DNA of 64,000 bases from Nonomuraea roseoviolacea subsp. carminata (GCF_024172185.1 NZ_JAMZEC010000001.1:7347001-7411000), one strand, 5' to 3'. Counted from the first letter of the stretch, positions 14,839 to 24,486 are shown. Notes: generated from the sequence alone by a model not told the origin. Program-made: numbers and translations.

Positions 14839-17133
14839 GTGCCCCGTGATGTGGTCGTGCCCGACGTAACCGACGCAGGAAGTGCCGAACCTGCCGGCGG
14901 CGCTCCTGCGACGCGTCGGCGCCGCTTTGGGGGTGGGGCCATGAACCCGGTGCTGGAGCCGCTGTTCCGCACGGTCCGTGCCACCCATCCCAAGGCCGAC
15001 CTGCGCCTCATCGAGCGCGCCTACGAGGTCGCCGCCCACCACCACCGCGACCAGAAGCGCAAGTCGGGCGACCCGTACATCACCCACCCGCTGGCCGTCG
15101 CGACGATCCTGGCCGAGCTCGGCACCGACGACGAGACGCTGTGCGCGGCCCTGCTGCACGACACCGTCGAGGACACCTCTTACGGCCTCGACGAGCTGCG
15201 CGCCGACTTCGGCGACACGATCGGCTCGCTCGTCGACGGCGTGACCAAGCTGGACAAGGTCAAGTTCGGCGACGCGGCGCAGGCCGAGACCGTCCGCAAG
15301 ATGGTCGTCGCCATGTCCCGCGACATCCGCGTTCTGATCATCAAGCTGGCCGACCGGCTGCACAACATGCGCACCATGCGCTACCTGCCCGAGCACAAGC
15401 GCCACCAGAAGTCCCGCGAGACGCTGGAGATCTTCGCCCCGCTCGCCCACCGCCTGGGCATGAACACCATCAAGTGGGAGCTGGAGGACCTCGCGTTCGC
15501 GATGCTCTACCCCAAGCGCTACGACGAGATCGCGCGCATGGTGTCGGAGCGGGCCCCGCGCCGCGACCTGTTCCTGCAGGAGGTCATCGAGAAGGTCTCC
15601 GGCGATCTGCGCGACGCCAAGATCCGCGCGGTGGTCAAGGGCCGGCCCAAGCACTACTACTCCGTCTACCAGAAGATGATCGCCCGCGACGTCGCCTTCG
15701 ACGACATCTACGACCTGGTCGGCATCCGGGTCCTCGTCGACAGCGTGCGCGACTGCTATGCGGCCCTCGGAACGATCCATGCGCGATGGAACCCGGTGCC
15801 CGGCCGGTTCAAGGACTACATCGCGATGCCGAAGTTCAACATGTACCAGTCGCTGCACACCACGGTGATCGGCCCCGAGGGCAAGCCGGTGGAGCTGCAG
15901 ATCCGCACCCACGCCATGCACCACCGGGCCGAGTACGGCGTGGCCGCCCACTGGAAGTACAAGGAGGAGGTCGGCGCCCCCGGCCCCCAGGGCAAGGTCA
16001 AGCCGGGCAGCGACATGGCCTGGCTGCGCCAGCTCCTCGACTGGCAGAAGGAGACCTCCGACCCGGGCGAGTTCCTGGAGTCGCTCCGCTTCGACCTGTC
16101 GGTCTCCGAGGTCTACGTGTTCACCCCGAAGGGGCAGGTCATCGCGCTGCCCGAGGGTGCGACGCCGGTCGACTTCGCCTACGCCGTGCACACCGAGGTC
16201 GGCCACCGCTGCATCGGCGCCCGCGTCAACGGCCGCCTGGTGCCGCTGGAGTCGCGCCTGGGCAACGGCGACACGGTCGAGATCTTCACCTCCAAGTCGC
16301 CCGACGCCGGGCCGTCGCGCGACTGGCTGAAGTTCGTCAAGTCGGGCCGGGCCCGCAACAAGATCCGGCAGTGGTTCTCCAAGGAGCGCCGCGAGACCGC
16401 GATCGAGGCGGGCAAGGAGGCCATCGGCCGGGCCATGCGCAAGCAGGGGCTGCCGCTGCAGCGGCTGATGTCCGGCGAGGCGCTGCTGGCGCTGGCCCGC
16501 GACCTGCGCTACCCCGACGTGTCGGCCCTGTACGCGGCCGTCGGCGAGGGCCACGTGGCCGCCCAGACGGTCGTGCAGAAGCTCGTGACGTCCATCGGCG
16601 GCGTCGAGAGCGCCGAGGAGGACATCGCCGAGACGTCGCTGCCGACGCGGCTGCGCGGCCGCCCCAGGGGCGGAGGCGGCGCGGGCGTGGTCGTCGCGGG
16701 CGACGCCGACGTGTGGGTGCGCCTGTCGAAGTGCTGCACCCCGGTGCCCGGCGACGAGATCGTCGGTTTCGTCACCCGCGGCCACGGCGTGTCGGTCCAC
16801 CGGGCCGACTGCACGAACGTCCAGCAGCTCAAGGAGCAGCCGGACCGCCTGGTCGAGGTGAGCTGGTCGCCCGGCGACGACTCGGTGTTCCTGGTCGCCA
16901 TCCAGGTCGAGGCCCTCGACCGGCCGCGGCTGCTGTCCGACGTCACGCGCACGCTGTCCGACCAGCACGTCAACATCCTGAGCGCCTCGGTCACCACCTC
17001 GCGCGACCGGGTGGCGGTCAGCAAGTTCACCTTCGAGATGGGCGACCCCAAGCACCTGGGCCACGTGCTCAAGGCCGTGCGCAACATCCAGGGCGTCTTC
17101 GACGTCTACCGCGTCAGCGGCGCCGGAAGCTGA
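14839..17133 (+). CDS. rel: Bifunctional (p)ppGpp synthetase/hydrolase (Rel/SpoT homologue)
   Basis: 764-residue stringent-response enzyme. The HD hydrolase domain is intact (His107-Asp108 and Glu111-Asp112 in LLHDTVEDT). The synthetase domain has KGRPKHYYSVYQKM and GIRVLVDSVRDCY with the FKDYIAMPKFNMYQSLHTT stretch. TGS follows (VYVFTPKGQVIALPEGATPV), then a Cys-containing region (VRLSKCCTPVPGDEI) and a C-terminal ACT domain. It therefore should both make and degrade the alarmone. GTG 14839 has GAGGAG upstream and adds a 34-residue basic tail before MNPVLEPLF, which is a possible alternative start. Confidence 0.97.
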   Translation: MPRDVVVPDVTDAGSAEPAGGAPATRRRRFGGGAMNPVLEPLFRTVRATHPKADLRLIERAYEVAAHHHRDQKRKSGDPYITHPLAVATILAELGTDDETLCAALLHDTVEDTSYGLDELRADFGDTIGSLVDGVTKLDKVKFGDAAQAETVRKMVVAMSRDIRVLIIKLADRLHNMRTMRYLPEHKRHQKSRETLEIFAPLAHRLGMNTIKWELEDLAFAMLYPKRYDEIARMVSERAPRRDLFLQEVIEKVSGDLRDAKIRAVVKGRPKHYYSVYQKMIARDVAFDDIYDLVGIRVLVDSVRDCYAALGTIHARWNPVPGRFKDYIAMPKFNMYQSLHTTVIGPEGKPVELQIRTHAMHHRAEYGVAAHWKYKEEVGAPGPQGKVKPGSDMAWLRQLLDWQKETSDPGEFLESLRFDLSVSEVYVFTPKGQVIALPEGATPVDFAYAVHTEVGHRCIGARVNGRLVPLESRLGNGDTVEIFTSKSPDAGPSRDWLKFVKSGRARNKIRQWFSKERRETAIEAGKEAIGRAMRKQGLPLQRLMSGEALLALARDLRYPDVSALYAAVGEGHVAAQTVVQKLVTSIGGVESAEEDIAETSLPTRLRGRPRGGGGAGVVVAGDADVWVRLSKCCTPVPGDEIVGFVTRGHGVSVHRADCTNVQQLKEQPDRLVEVSWSPGDDSVFLVAIQVEALDRPRLLSDVTRTLSDQHVNILSASVTTSRDRVAVSKFTFEMGDPKHLGHVLKAVRNIQGVFDVYRVSGAGS

Positions 17134-17182
17134 CGGCTCCGCGCCGGAAGCTGACGGCCCCGCCCAGGAAGCCGGCAGCCCC
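17120..17182. repeat. 21-bp triplication at the 3' end of rel
   Basis: GCGCCGGAAGCTGACGGCTCC (17120-17140) includes the rel stop codon, is copied almost exactly at 17141-17161 and less exactly at 17162-17182. An 8-bp inverted repeat (17229-17236 with 17242-17249) further on may help terminate rel and the convergent gene. Confidence 0.8.
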
Positions 17183-17279
17183 GCCCACGCAGGCGACCCC
17201 CGTCGCCCGCGCGGGTGCGTGCCGGACAGGCACGCGAGGCGCGCGTGCCGGCCAGGCGCGTGAGGCGCTCAGTGGCCGG

Positions 17280-18509
17280 TCAGCTGAACTCGGCCAGGGT
17301 GCGCTCGGCCTCCTCCAGCCACGAGCGGCGGGCCGTCAGGGCCTCCTCGGCCTCCTTGACGTCCTTGGCCCGCCCCGCGTCACGCGCCTTGGCCAGCCGC
17401 TTCTCGAGCTGCTCGATCGAGGTGCGGAGCTGGTCGACGGTGCTCTGGGCGCGGGCGCGCGCCTCGGGGTTGGAGCGCTTCCACTCGGCCTCCTCGGCCC
17501 GGCGGACGGCGTCGTCCACCTTGCGCAGCCCGCCCTCCAGGCGGTCGCGCTGGTCGCGCGGCACCGGTCCGGCGGCCTCCCACCGCTCCACGAGGTGGCG
17601 CAGCGCGGAGCGCGCGGCGCGCACGTCGGTGACCGGCAGGATCTTCTCGGCCTCGGCCAGCAGCTGCTCCTTGACCTCGGCGTTGGCCGCGAGCGAGGCG
17701 TCGCGCTCGGCGAACACCGCCGAACGCGCCTGGAAGAACTGGTCCTGGGCGCCCTTGAAGCGGGCCCACAGCTCGTCCTCGACCTCGCGCGAGGCCCGGC
17801 CGGCGCTCTTCCACTGCTGCATCAGGTCGCGGTACGCCGCGGCCGTGCCGCCCCAGTCGGTCGAGCCGGCGATGGCCTCGGCCTCGGCGACGATGCGCTC
17901 CTTGGCGGCGCGCACGCCCTCGCGCTGCTCGTCGAGGCCCGCGAAGTACTGCTTGCGGCGCTTGGCGAACGCGGTGCGGGCGGCCGACAGCCGCTTCCAC
18001 AGGGCCGCCTCGGTGACCCGGTCGATGCGGTCGGCGGCCTTCCACTCCTCGACGAGCTGGCGCAGCCGCTCGCCGCCGGACTTCCAGTGGGTCGTCTCGT
18101 CGGCGATGCGCTCGGCCTCGGCGACGATGCGCTCCTTGACCGCCCTGGCCTCGGCGCGGGCGTGCTCGCGGGCGGCCTTGACCTCCTCGCGGCGGTGCGC
18201 GACCAGCTCGGACAGGCCGTCGAGCCGCGCGGTCAGCGCGCCGAGGTCGCCCACCGCGTGCGCCTCGGCCACGGCCTCGCGCAGCTTGACGATGCTGGCC
18301 TCGGCCTGGGCCGGCGCCAGGTCGGTGCCCTTGACCCGCTGCTCCAGCAGCTGAACCTGGCCGGCCAGCTCGTCGTACTTGCGATGGAAGTACGCCAGCG
18401 CTTCCTCGGGTTCACCGGCCTGCCAGGAGCCGACGGCGCGCTCTCCCTCAGCCGTACGCACGTAGACGGTGCCGTCGTCGTCTACCCGGCCCCACGGGTC
18501 GGTGCTCAC
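17280..18509 (-). CDS. DUF349 domain-containing protein
   Basis: 409 residues, predicted mostly alpha-helical and charged, with several DUF349 units (for example WKSGGERLRQLVEEWKAADR and RDLMQQWKSAGRASREVEDE) and coiled-coil character near the C-terminus (QLRTSIEQLEKRLAKARD). DUF349 proteins have no firmly established function. The start is GTG 18509 (VSTDPWGRVDDDG) with GGGAGG just upstream; five extra codons are possible. It lies 60 bp downstream of a cyclophilin gene in the same orientation, with a short GGGAC/GTCCC inverted repeat between. Confidence 0.85.
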   Translation of the reverse strand: MSTDPWGRVDDDGTVYVRTAEGERAVGSWQAGEPEEALAYFHRKYDELAGQVQLLEQRVKGTDLAPAQAEASIVKLREAVAEAHAVGDLGALTARLDGLSELVAHRREEVKAAREHARAEARAVKERIVAEAERIADETTHWKSGGERLRQLVEEWKAADRIDRVTEAALWKRLSAARTAFAKRRKQYFAGLDEQREGVRAAKERIVAEAEAIAGSTDWGGTAAAYRDLMQQWKSAGRASREVEDELWARFKGAQDQFFQARSAVFAERDASLAANAEVKEQLLAEAEKILPVTDVRAARSALRHLVERWEAAGPVPRDQRDRLEGGLRKVDDAVRRAEEAEWKRSNPEARARAQSTVDQLRTSIEQLEKRLAKARDAGRAKDVKEAEEALTARRSWLEEAERTLAEFS

Positions 18510-18569
18510 CGTGTCCTCCCGCACTTTCCATCAGACCCTTCGGGACATGACGTCCCTTGTTGTATTACG

Positions 18570-19457
18570 TCAGCTCTTGCCAGCTATTGTCACGTCTTTG
18601 ATTTCGACGGTTTCCTTGGGTGCTCCCGTGCCGTCGCCGGCGTCACCGATGACGCCCGCCTTGTTGACCTTGTCCAGGATGTCGAGCCCCTTCGTGATCG
18701 TACCCACCGGCGTGTAATCCGGGGTAAGTCCGATATCGCCGTACACCAGGAAGAACTGGCTGCCTGTGCTTCCCGGCGCCTGCGTCTTGGCCATCGCCAT
18801 GACACCGCGCTTGTACGCGGCGCCCTTGAGGTTCTCCTCGGCCATCACGTAGCCGGGGCCGCCGGTGCCGTCGCCGGAGCTCTTGCCGTCGGCCTTGGCC
18901 GTCGGGTCGCCGCACTGCAGCATCGGGAACTTGTCGCTGCCGAGGCGGTGGCACTTGCTGCCGTCGTAGTAGTTCTTCTTGGCCAGGAACGCCAGGGAGT
19001 TGACGGTGCAGGGCGCCTTGGCGTTGTCGAGGGTGACCTCGATGTCGCCGAGGTTGGTCTTCAGCGTCATCAGCCTGGTGGCGGGCTTGAGCGACACCTT
19101 GGCCGGCGGCATGCCGACGTTCTTGACGTTGCCGCCCGCGGTGTCGGCCACGTAGCCGCACGTGCCCGTCTTCGGGTCGTACGGCTTGGCCTGCGCGGCG
19201 GGCGAGGCCGAGGCGGTGTCCTGGGGCGCGGAGGTCTCCTGCGCCGAGGCGGTGGGCGAGGCCGCCGCCTCCTTGGCGGGGTCGCCGCCCAGCAGCGCGA
19301 CCGCGGCCACGATGCCGCCCACCACGACCACGACCCCGACCGTGGAGCCGATGATCGCGGTGCGCTTGGCCTTCTGCTCGCGCTCGATGCGGCGCTGCAA
19401 CTGCCGCTCGTGGTGCTCGCGCGCCAGCTGCTTCTGCCGGTCCTTCCCCGTGGCCAC
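18570..19457 (-). CDS. Membrane-anchored cyclophilin-type peptidyl-prolyl isomerase
   Basis: 295 residues: a basic cytoplasmic tail with RQKQLAREHHERQ, one membrane helix (about residues 37-57), a Ser/Thr/Ala-rich linker, then an extracytoplasmic cyclophilin domain (LGDIEVTLDNAKAPCTVNS, KCHRLGSDKFPMLQCGDPTA, GSTGSQFFLVYGD). The catalytic HR and QFF residues are present, but the usual Trp position is Tyr (PDYTPVG). Several cysteines are shared with its paralogue at 23428-24315. Probably folds secreted proteins. GTG 19457 is chosen because GGGAGG precedes it by 7 nt; an ATG seven codons upstream overlaps that site. Confidence 0.9.
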   Translation of the reverse strand: MATGKDRQKQLAREHHERQLQRRIEREQKAKRTAIIGSTVGVVVVVGGIVAAVALLGGDPAKEAAASPTASAQETSAPQDTASASPAAQAKPYDPKTGTCGYVADTAGGNVKNVGMPPAKVSLKPATRLMTLKTNLGDIEVTLDNAKAPCTVNSLAFLAKKNYYDGSKCHRLGSDKFPMLQCGDPTAKADGKSSGDGTGGPGYVMAEENLKGAAYKRGVMAMAKTQAPGSTGSQFFLVYGDIGLTPDYTPVGTITKGLDILDKVNKAGVIGDAGDGTGAPKETVEIKDVTIAGKS

Positions 19458-19596
19458 CGCTTTGCCTCCCATAGTCAATCAACTGAGGTGGGCGAATCGT
19501 ATCGGCCAACGGGCGATGATTCGCAGCCCGGCGACCCGCACCGGTACCCTTCGGTTACATTCCCATTGGCTTTTTTGACGAGATCACCTGAGGCAG

Positions 19597-20277
19597 ATGC
19601 TCATCGCAGGCTTCCCCGCAGGGGCCTTCCAGACCAATTGTTACGTCATCGCGCCCGCCGCGGGCGAGGAGTGCGTGATCGTCGACCCTGGTCAGGACGC
19701 CGTGGACGGGGTCGAGGAGCTGCTGCGCGAGCACCGGCTCAAGCCGGTGGCGGTCCTGCTCACCCACGGCCACCTCGACCACGTCTGGTCGGTGGCGCCG
19801 GTGTGCGGCGCGCGGGACGTGCCGGCCTGGATCCACCCCGACGACCGCCACCTGCTGACCGACCCCGGCGCGGGCTGGTCGGGGCCCGGCTCCGACTTCT
19901 TCGGCGGCATCACGCTGAGCGAGCCCGACGACGTGCGCGAGCTGTCCGACGGCGCCACGCTCCCGCTGGCGGGGCTGGAGTTCACGGTGGACCACACGCC
20001 CGGCCATACCAGGGGGTCGGTGAGCTTCCGGCTGCCCGACGACGCGATCATGTTCGCGGGCGACCTGCTGTTCGCCGGCTCCATCGGCCGCACCGACCTG
20101 CCGGGCGGCGACTACCCGACGATCCTGCGCAGCCTGGCCGCCAAGTGCCTGACGCTGCCTGACGATACGGTCGTCCTGCCGGGCCACGGACCACAGACCA
20201 CGATCGGCCACGAGCGCGCCACCAATCCTTATCTCAAGGAGGCCGCGCCGCACGCCGGTCCCAGACGAGGGATCTGA
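19597..20277 (+). CDS. MBL-fold metallo-hydrolase (glyoxalase II-like)
   Basis: 226 residues. The zinc-binding motif THGHLDH is at residues 56-62, followed by HTPGHTRGS, FAGDLLFAGSIGRTD and LPGHGPQTT, the pattern of the glyoxalase-II-like subgroup that hydrolyses thioesters. The true substrate is not known. It is divergent from the first cyclophilin gene and overlaps the hisS start by 1 bp (TGATG), the conserved actinobacterial arrangement. Confidence 0.9.
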   Translation: MLIAGFPAGAFQTNCYVIAPAAGEECVIVDPGQDAVDGVEELLREHRLKPVAVLLTHGHLDHVWSVAPVCGARDVPAWIHPDDRHLLTDPGAGWSGPGSDFFGGITLSEPDDVRELSDGATLPLAGLEFTVDHTPGHTRGSVSFRLPDDAIMFAGDLLFAGSIGRTDLPGGDYPTILRSLAAKCLTLPDDTVVLPGHGPQTTIGHERATNPYLKEAAPHAGPRRGI

Positions 20278-21533
20278 TGAACTTCCAAGCACCCAAAGGT
20301 GTCAAGGAGTATGTGCCGCCGCAGGCGGCGACGTTCTCCGCGATCCGCGCGGCGTTCGCGGAGACGGCCAGGCGCGCCGGCTACGCGCGCATGGAGACCG
20401 CGGTCTTCGAGGACACCCAGCTCTTCGCCCGTGGCGTCGGCGAGTCCACCGACGTCGTCAGCAAGGAGATGTACACCTTCACCGACCGCGGCGGCCGGTC
20501 GCTGACGCTGCGCCCGGAGTTCACCGCCGGCGTGCTGCGCGCGGTCCTGGAGTACGGCCTGCACCGCGGCCAGCTCCCGGTGAAGGTGTGGACCGACGGC
20601 CCCGTCTTCCGCGCCGAGGCGCCCCAGGAGGGCCGCTACCGGCAGTTCTACCAGCTCGACCTGGAGGCGATCGGCAGCGAGGACCCGGCCGTCGACGCCG
20701 AGACCATCGCGCTGGCCTGGCAGTGGTACACCGCGCTCGGGCTCACCCAGGTGCGGCTGCTGCTCAACTCGCTGGGCTGCAAGGAGTGCCGGCCGATCTA
20801 CCGGGCCCGGCTCCAGGAGTTCCTGCGCGCGCTCGACCTCGACGAGGCCACCCGGGCCCGCATCGAGGTCAACCCGCTGCGGGTGCTGGACGACAAGCGC
20901 CCCGAGGTCCGCGCGCAGCTCGAAGGCGCGCCCCTCATCGGCGACCACCTCTGCGCCGACTGCAAGGCCTACCACGACCGCGTCAAGCAGCTCCTGGCCG
21001 ACCTCGGCATCACGTGGGAGGACGCCCCCAGGCTCGTGCGCGGGCTCGACTACTACACCCGCACCACGTTCGAGTTCGACCACCCTCTGCTGGGCGCGCA
21101 GTCCGGCATCGGCGGCGGCGGGCGCTACGACGGGCTGTCGGAGGCGATCGGCGGGCCGCCGCTGCCCGGCATCGGCTTCGGGCTCGGCCTCGACCGCACG
21201 GTCATCGCCCTGGAGCGCGAGGGCGTAGCGCCGGCGACCCCGTCCCGCTGCGAGGTGTACGGTGTGGCGCTGGGCGAGGAGGCGGCGCGGGCCATGTTCA
21301 AGCTCCTGAGCGAGCTGCGGGCGGCCGGTGTCGCCGCCGACATGGCCTTCGGCGGCAAGGGGCTCAAGGGGGCGATGAAGGGGGCCGACCGCTCCGGCGC
21401 CCGCTTCGCGCTGATCCTGGGCGAGCGCGACCTGGCGGCCGAGGCCGTCCAGCTGAAGGACCTGACCACCGCTGAGCAGACCGAGGTGCCGCTGGCCCAG
21501 GTCGTCGACGTTCTGAAAGGGAAAGTGCAGTGA
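20277..21533 (+). CDS. hisS: Histidine-tRNA ligase
   Basis: 418 residues, class II synthetase. Motif 2 is in VFRAEAPQEGRYRQFYQLD, the histidine-specific region in RLVRGLDYYTRTTFEF, and motif 3 in PGIGFGLGLDRTVIAL. The C-terminal anticodon-binding domain runs from about residue 325. Charges tRNA-His. Start ATG 20277 overlaps the upstream stop; its own stop overlaps the aspS start (GTGA), so MBL-hisS-aspS form one transcript. Confidence 0.97.
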   Translation: MNFQAPKGVKEYVPPQAATFSAIRAAFAETARRAGYARMETAVFEDTQLFARGVGESTDVVSKEMYTFTDRGGRSLTLRPEFTAGVLRAVLEYGLHRGQLPVKVWTDGPVFRAEAPQEGRYRQFYQLDLEAIGSEDPAVDAETIALAWQWYTALGLTQVRLLLNSLGCKECRPIYRARLQEFLRALDLDEATRARIEVNPLRVLDDKRPEVRAQLEGAPLIGDHLCADCKAYHDRVKQLLADLGITWEDAPRLVRGLDYYTRTTFEFDHPLLGAQSGIGGGGRYDGLSEAIGGPPLPGIGFGLGLDRTVIALEREGVAPATPSRCEVYGVALGEEAARAMFKLLSELRAAGVAADMAFGGKGLKGAMKGADRSGARFALILGERDLAAEAVQLKDLTTAEQTEVPLAQVVDVLKGKVQ

Positions 21534-23266
21534 TTCGCACGCATACGGCCGGGTCGCTCCGTGAGGAGCACGCCGGGCAGCAGGTGACGCTCGCGGGATG
21601 GGTGGCCCGGCGCCGTGACCACGGCGGTGTGGTCTTCATCGACCTGCGCGACGCCTCCGGCTCGGCGCAGGTGGTCTTCCGCGAGGAGGACCACGCCCAC
21701 GACCTGCGCGCCGAGTACTGCGTGAAGGTCGTCGGCCAGGTGCGCGTGCGCCCGGAGGGCAACGAGAACCCCGACCTGCCCACCGGCGCCATCGAGGTGG
21801 TGGCCGAGGAGGTCGAGGTGCTGAGCGAGTCGGCGCCGCTGCCGTTCCCCATCGAGGGCAACGTCGGCGTCTCCGAGGAGGCCCGCCTCAAGTACCGCTA
21901 CCTCGACATCCGCCGCCAGCAGGTCGCCCAGGCCATGCGCACCCGCTCCAAGGCCACCTACCTGGCCAACGAGGTGCTCAACGAGCTCGGCTTCGTCTAC
22001 GTCGAGACGCCGACGCTGACCCGCTCCACCCCCGAGGGCGCCCGCGACTTCCTCGTGCCGGTCCGCCTGCAGCCCGGCAACTGGTACGCCCTGCCGCAGT
22101 CGCCGCAGCTGTTCAAGCAGCTCCTCCAGGTCGCCGGCCTGGAGCGCTACTACCAGCTCGCCAAGTGCTACCGCGACGAGGACCTGCGCGCCGACCGGCA
22201 GCCCGAGTTCACCCAGATCGACATCGAGATGTCCTTCGTCGACCAGGAGGACGTCATCGCGGTCGGCGAGAAGCTGATCGGCCGCCTGTGGCGCGAGGTG
22301 CTCGGCTACGAGATCCCCATGCCGCTGCCGCGCATGACCTACGCCGACGCGATGGCCCGCTACGGCTCCGACAAGCCCGACCTGCGCTTCGGCCAGGAGC
22401 TCGTCGAGATGACCGACTACTTCTCCGGCACCACGTTCCGGGTCTTCCAGGCCGAGTACGTCGGCGCGGTCGTCATGCCCGGCGGGGCCTCGCAGACCCG
22501 CAAGGAGCTCGACGGCTGGCAGGAGTGGGCCCGCTCGCGCGGCGCCAAGGGCCTGGCCTACGTGCTCGTGCAGCCCGACGGCACGCTCGGCGGCCCCGTC
22601 GCCAAGAACCTGTCGGAGGACGAGCTGTCCGGCCTGGCCGCCCAGGTCAAGGCCGAGCCGGGCGACGCGATCTTCTTCGCGGCGGGCGCCCGCAACGCCG
22701 CGCGCGACCTGCTGGGCGCCGCCCGGCTGGAGATCGGCCGCCGCTGCGGGCTGATCGACGAGTCGCAGTGGTCGTTCCTGTGGGTGGTCGACGCGCCCAT
22801 GTTCGAGGAGGACGGCGAGGGCGGCTGGACGGCCGTGCACCACCCGTTCACCGGTCCCAAGCCGGAGTGGGCCGACAACTTCCAGGACCACCCGGCCGAG
22901 GCCCTGGCCTACGCCTACGACATGGTCTGCAACGGCATGGAGATCGGCGGCGGCTCCATCCGTATCCACCGCGCCGAGATGCAGCAGCGCGTCTTCGACG
23001 TGCTCGGCATCTCCAAGGAGGAGGCCGAGAGCAAGTTCGGCTTCCTGCTGGAGGCGTTCAAGTACGGCCCGCCGCCGCACGGCGGCATCGCCTACGGCTG
23101 GGACCGCATCTGCATGCTGCTGTCGGGCGGCGATTCGATCCGTGACGTCATCGCGTTCCCGAAGACGGCGTCCGGCTTCGACCCGCTCACCGGGGCCCCC
23201 ACGCCCATCACGCCGGCCCAGCGCAAGGAGGCCGGTGTCGACGCCCAGCCCAAGGCCGAGGCGTAG
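21530..23266 (+). CDS. aspS: Aspartate-tRNA ligase (bacterial type)
   Basis: 578 residues. The N-terminal OB anticodon domain (VTLAGWVARRRDHGGVVFIDLRD) is followed by class II motifs: motif 2 CYRDEDLRADRQPEFTQID, the GAD insertion domain typical of bacterial AspRS (about residues 290-410), and motif 3 near YGWDRICMLLSGGDSIRD. Charges tRNA-Asp; many bacterial enzymes of this type also mischarge tRNA-Asn, which the sequence alone does not tell. Starts with GTG inside the hisS stop. Confidence 0.97.
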   Translation: MIRTHTAGSLREEHAGQQVTLAGWVARRRDHGGVVFIDLRDASGSAQVVFREEDHAHDLRAEYCVKVVGQVRVRPEGNENPDLPTGAIEVVAEEVEVLSESAPLPFPIEGNVGVSEEARLKYRYLDIRRQQVAQAMRTRSKATYLANEVLNELGFVYVETPTLTRSTPEGARDFLVPVRLQPGNWYALPQSPQLFKQLLQVAGLERYYQLAKCYRDEDLRADRQPEFTQIDIEMSFVDQEDVIAVGEKLIGRLWREVLGYEIPMPLPRMTYADAMARYGSDKPDLRFGQELVEMTDYFSGTTFRVFQAEYVGAVVMPGGASQTRKELDGWQEWARSRGAKGLAYVLVQPDGTLGGPVAKNLSEDELSGLAAQVKAEPGDAIFFAAGARNAARDLLGAARLEIGRRCGLIDESQWSFLWVVDAPMFEEDGEGGWTAVHHPFTGPKPEWADNFQDHPAEALAYAYDMVCNGMEIGGGSIRIHRAEMQQRVFDVLGISKEEAESKFGFLLEAFKYGPPPHGGIAYGWDRICMLLSGGDSIRDVIAFPKTASGFDPLTGAPTPITPAQRKEAGVDAQPKAEA

Positions 23267-23292
23267 TCACAGGCCCGTACAGGCGTCCTGAC

Positions 23293-23325
23293 GGCGCCCC
23301 GTCTCCTTCCCGGAGGCGGGGCGCC
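23293..23325 (+). terminator. Terminator hairpin after aspS
   Basis: A 14-bp GC-rich stem (23293-23306 with 23312-23325, one G-U pair) and 5-nt loop, followed shortly by TTT. Confidence 0.75.
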
Positions 23326-23363
23326 CGGCTTTCGTGGCGGGAAACCGAGCGTGGCCGGCGGGA

Positions 23364-23413
23364 AACGGCGACGGCCGCCTCCCGGGGATCCCGGTGAGGC
23401 GGCCGTCGCCGTT
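23364..23413 (-). terminator. Terminator hairpin after the second cyclophilin gene
   Basis: A perfect 18-bp stem (23364-23381 with 23396-23413), 14-nt loop, lying 14 bp past the stop of the minus-strand cyclophilin gene and facing the aspS terminator. Confidence 0.75.
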
Positions 23414-23427
23414 CGAGTCGCGGCGGG

Positions 23428-24315
23428 TCACTTCACGATGACCTGCTTGATGATGACCGGGTTCTTCGGCGCGGTGGAGCCGCCGTCACCGGTGATGTCC
23501 TGGTCGTTGACGATGACGCCGTCCTTGGCCACCCGCTCGATGATGTCCAGGCCGGAGCTCACCATGCCGAGCACCGAGTACTGCGGCTCGATCTGCGCGT
23601 TCTCGTCCGACATCGAGATCGCGAACTGGCTGCTGTTCTGGCCCGCGGCGTCCTGCGGCTGGGTCAGGAAGACCACGCCCTTGGTGTACGGGACGGCTCC
23701 GACGGCCTCGTCCGGGAAGACGTAGCCCGCGGTGCCCTGGCCGTCGGTGGGGTTCTTGCCGTCGGCCTTGGCCTTCGGGTCGCCGCACTGGAGCAGGAAC
23801 AGGCCCGAGGTCTCCGGCGTCACCAGGCGGTGGCACTTGGTGTTGTCGTAGAAGTGCTTCTTGGCCAGGAACGCCATCGAGTTGACCGAGCACGGCGTGA
23901 GGGCCGGGTCGAGGTCGATCACGATGTTGCCGTGGTTGGTGACCACGGTCATCGTCTTGAGCTTCAGGTTGGGCCGCTTGCCCGGCATGCCCACGAACTT
24001 CTGGGGGACGTCCGAGGTGTCACGCTTGTAGGTGCAGGTGACCGGGCCGGTGTGCGTGGGGGTGGGCTTGGCCGTGGGCAGCGCCGCCGACGGGCTGGCC
24101 GAGGCGGACGGCGTGCTCTCGGCCGCGACGTTCTTGGCCGGGTCGCGGTTGACCAGGGTGGTCGCGGCGAAGATGCCGCCGGCCACCACCGCGACGGCGA
24201 CGCCCGCGCCGATGAAGGTGTTCCGCCGCGCCTTGGCGGACTGCGCGGCGGCACGCTGGGCCTGCCGCTCCTTGTGCTCCCGCGCCAGCTGGCTCTGGCG
24301 GTCCTCGCCGCTCAC
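23428..24315 (-). CDS. Membrane-anchored cyclophilin-type peptidyl-prolyl isomerase (paralogue)
   Basis: 295 residues, the same length and layout as the gene at 18570-19457: tail RQSQLAREHKERQAQR, one membrane helix, Ser/Thr/Pro linker, then the domain (MTVVTNHGNIVIDLD, TPCSVNSMAFLAKKHFYDN, KCHRLV, LQCGDPKAKADG, SSQFAISMSD). The shared cysteines suggest a common disulphide pattern outside the cell. GTG 24315 has GGAGG 8 nt upstream. The two copies flank the MBL-hisS-aspS block in the same orientation, so a duplication with the block between them is possible. Isomerase activity is inferred. Confidence 0.9.
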   Translation of the reverse strand: MSGEDRQSQLAREHKERQAQRAAAQSAKARRNTFIGAGVAVAVVAGGIFAATTLVNRDPAKNVAAESTPSASASPSAALPTAKPTPTHTGPVTCTYKRDTSDVPQKFVGMPGKRPNLKLKTMTVVTNHGNIVIDLDPALTPCSVNSMAFLAKKHFYDNTKCHRLVTPETSGLFLLQCGDPKAKADGKNPTDGQGTAGYVFPDEAVGAVPYTKGVVFLTQPQDAAGQNSSQFAISMSDENAQIEPQYSVLGMVSSGLDIIERVAKDGVIVNDQDITGDGGSTAPKNPVIIKQVIVK

Positions 24316-24486
24316 CGGTATGTCCTCCACTTTGCCTACGCATGACCGAACAACTCCGCGAATGCTACCGGCACCTGAATGTGATGGACGTAAGTGATGA
24401 AAACCGGTCACTGTTACGCAGCAGGTCGGAACCATCTCGCGCTCCGGCACGTGTAGGTGACAGAAGGACGAAAAGGAGCCCGAGCC

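Noticed and set aside
15141..20162. A 1673-codon plus-strand frame
   Set aside because: It runs out of frame through rel and antisense through the DUF349 and cyclophilin genes; no domain is recognisable.
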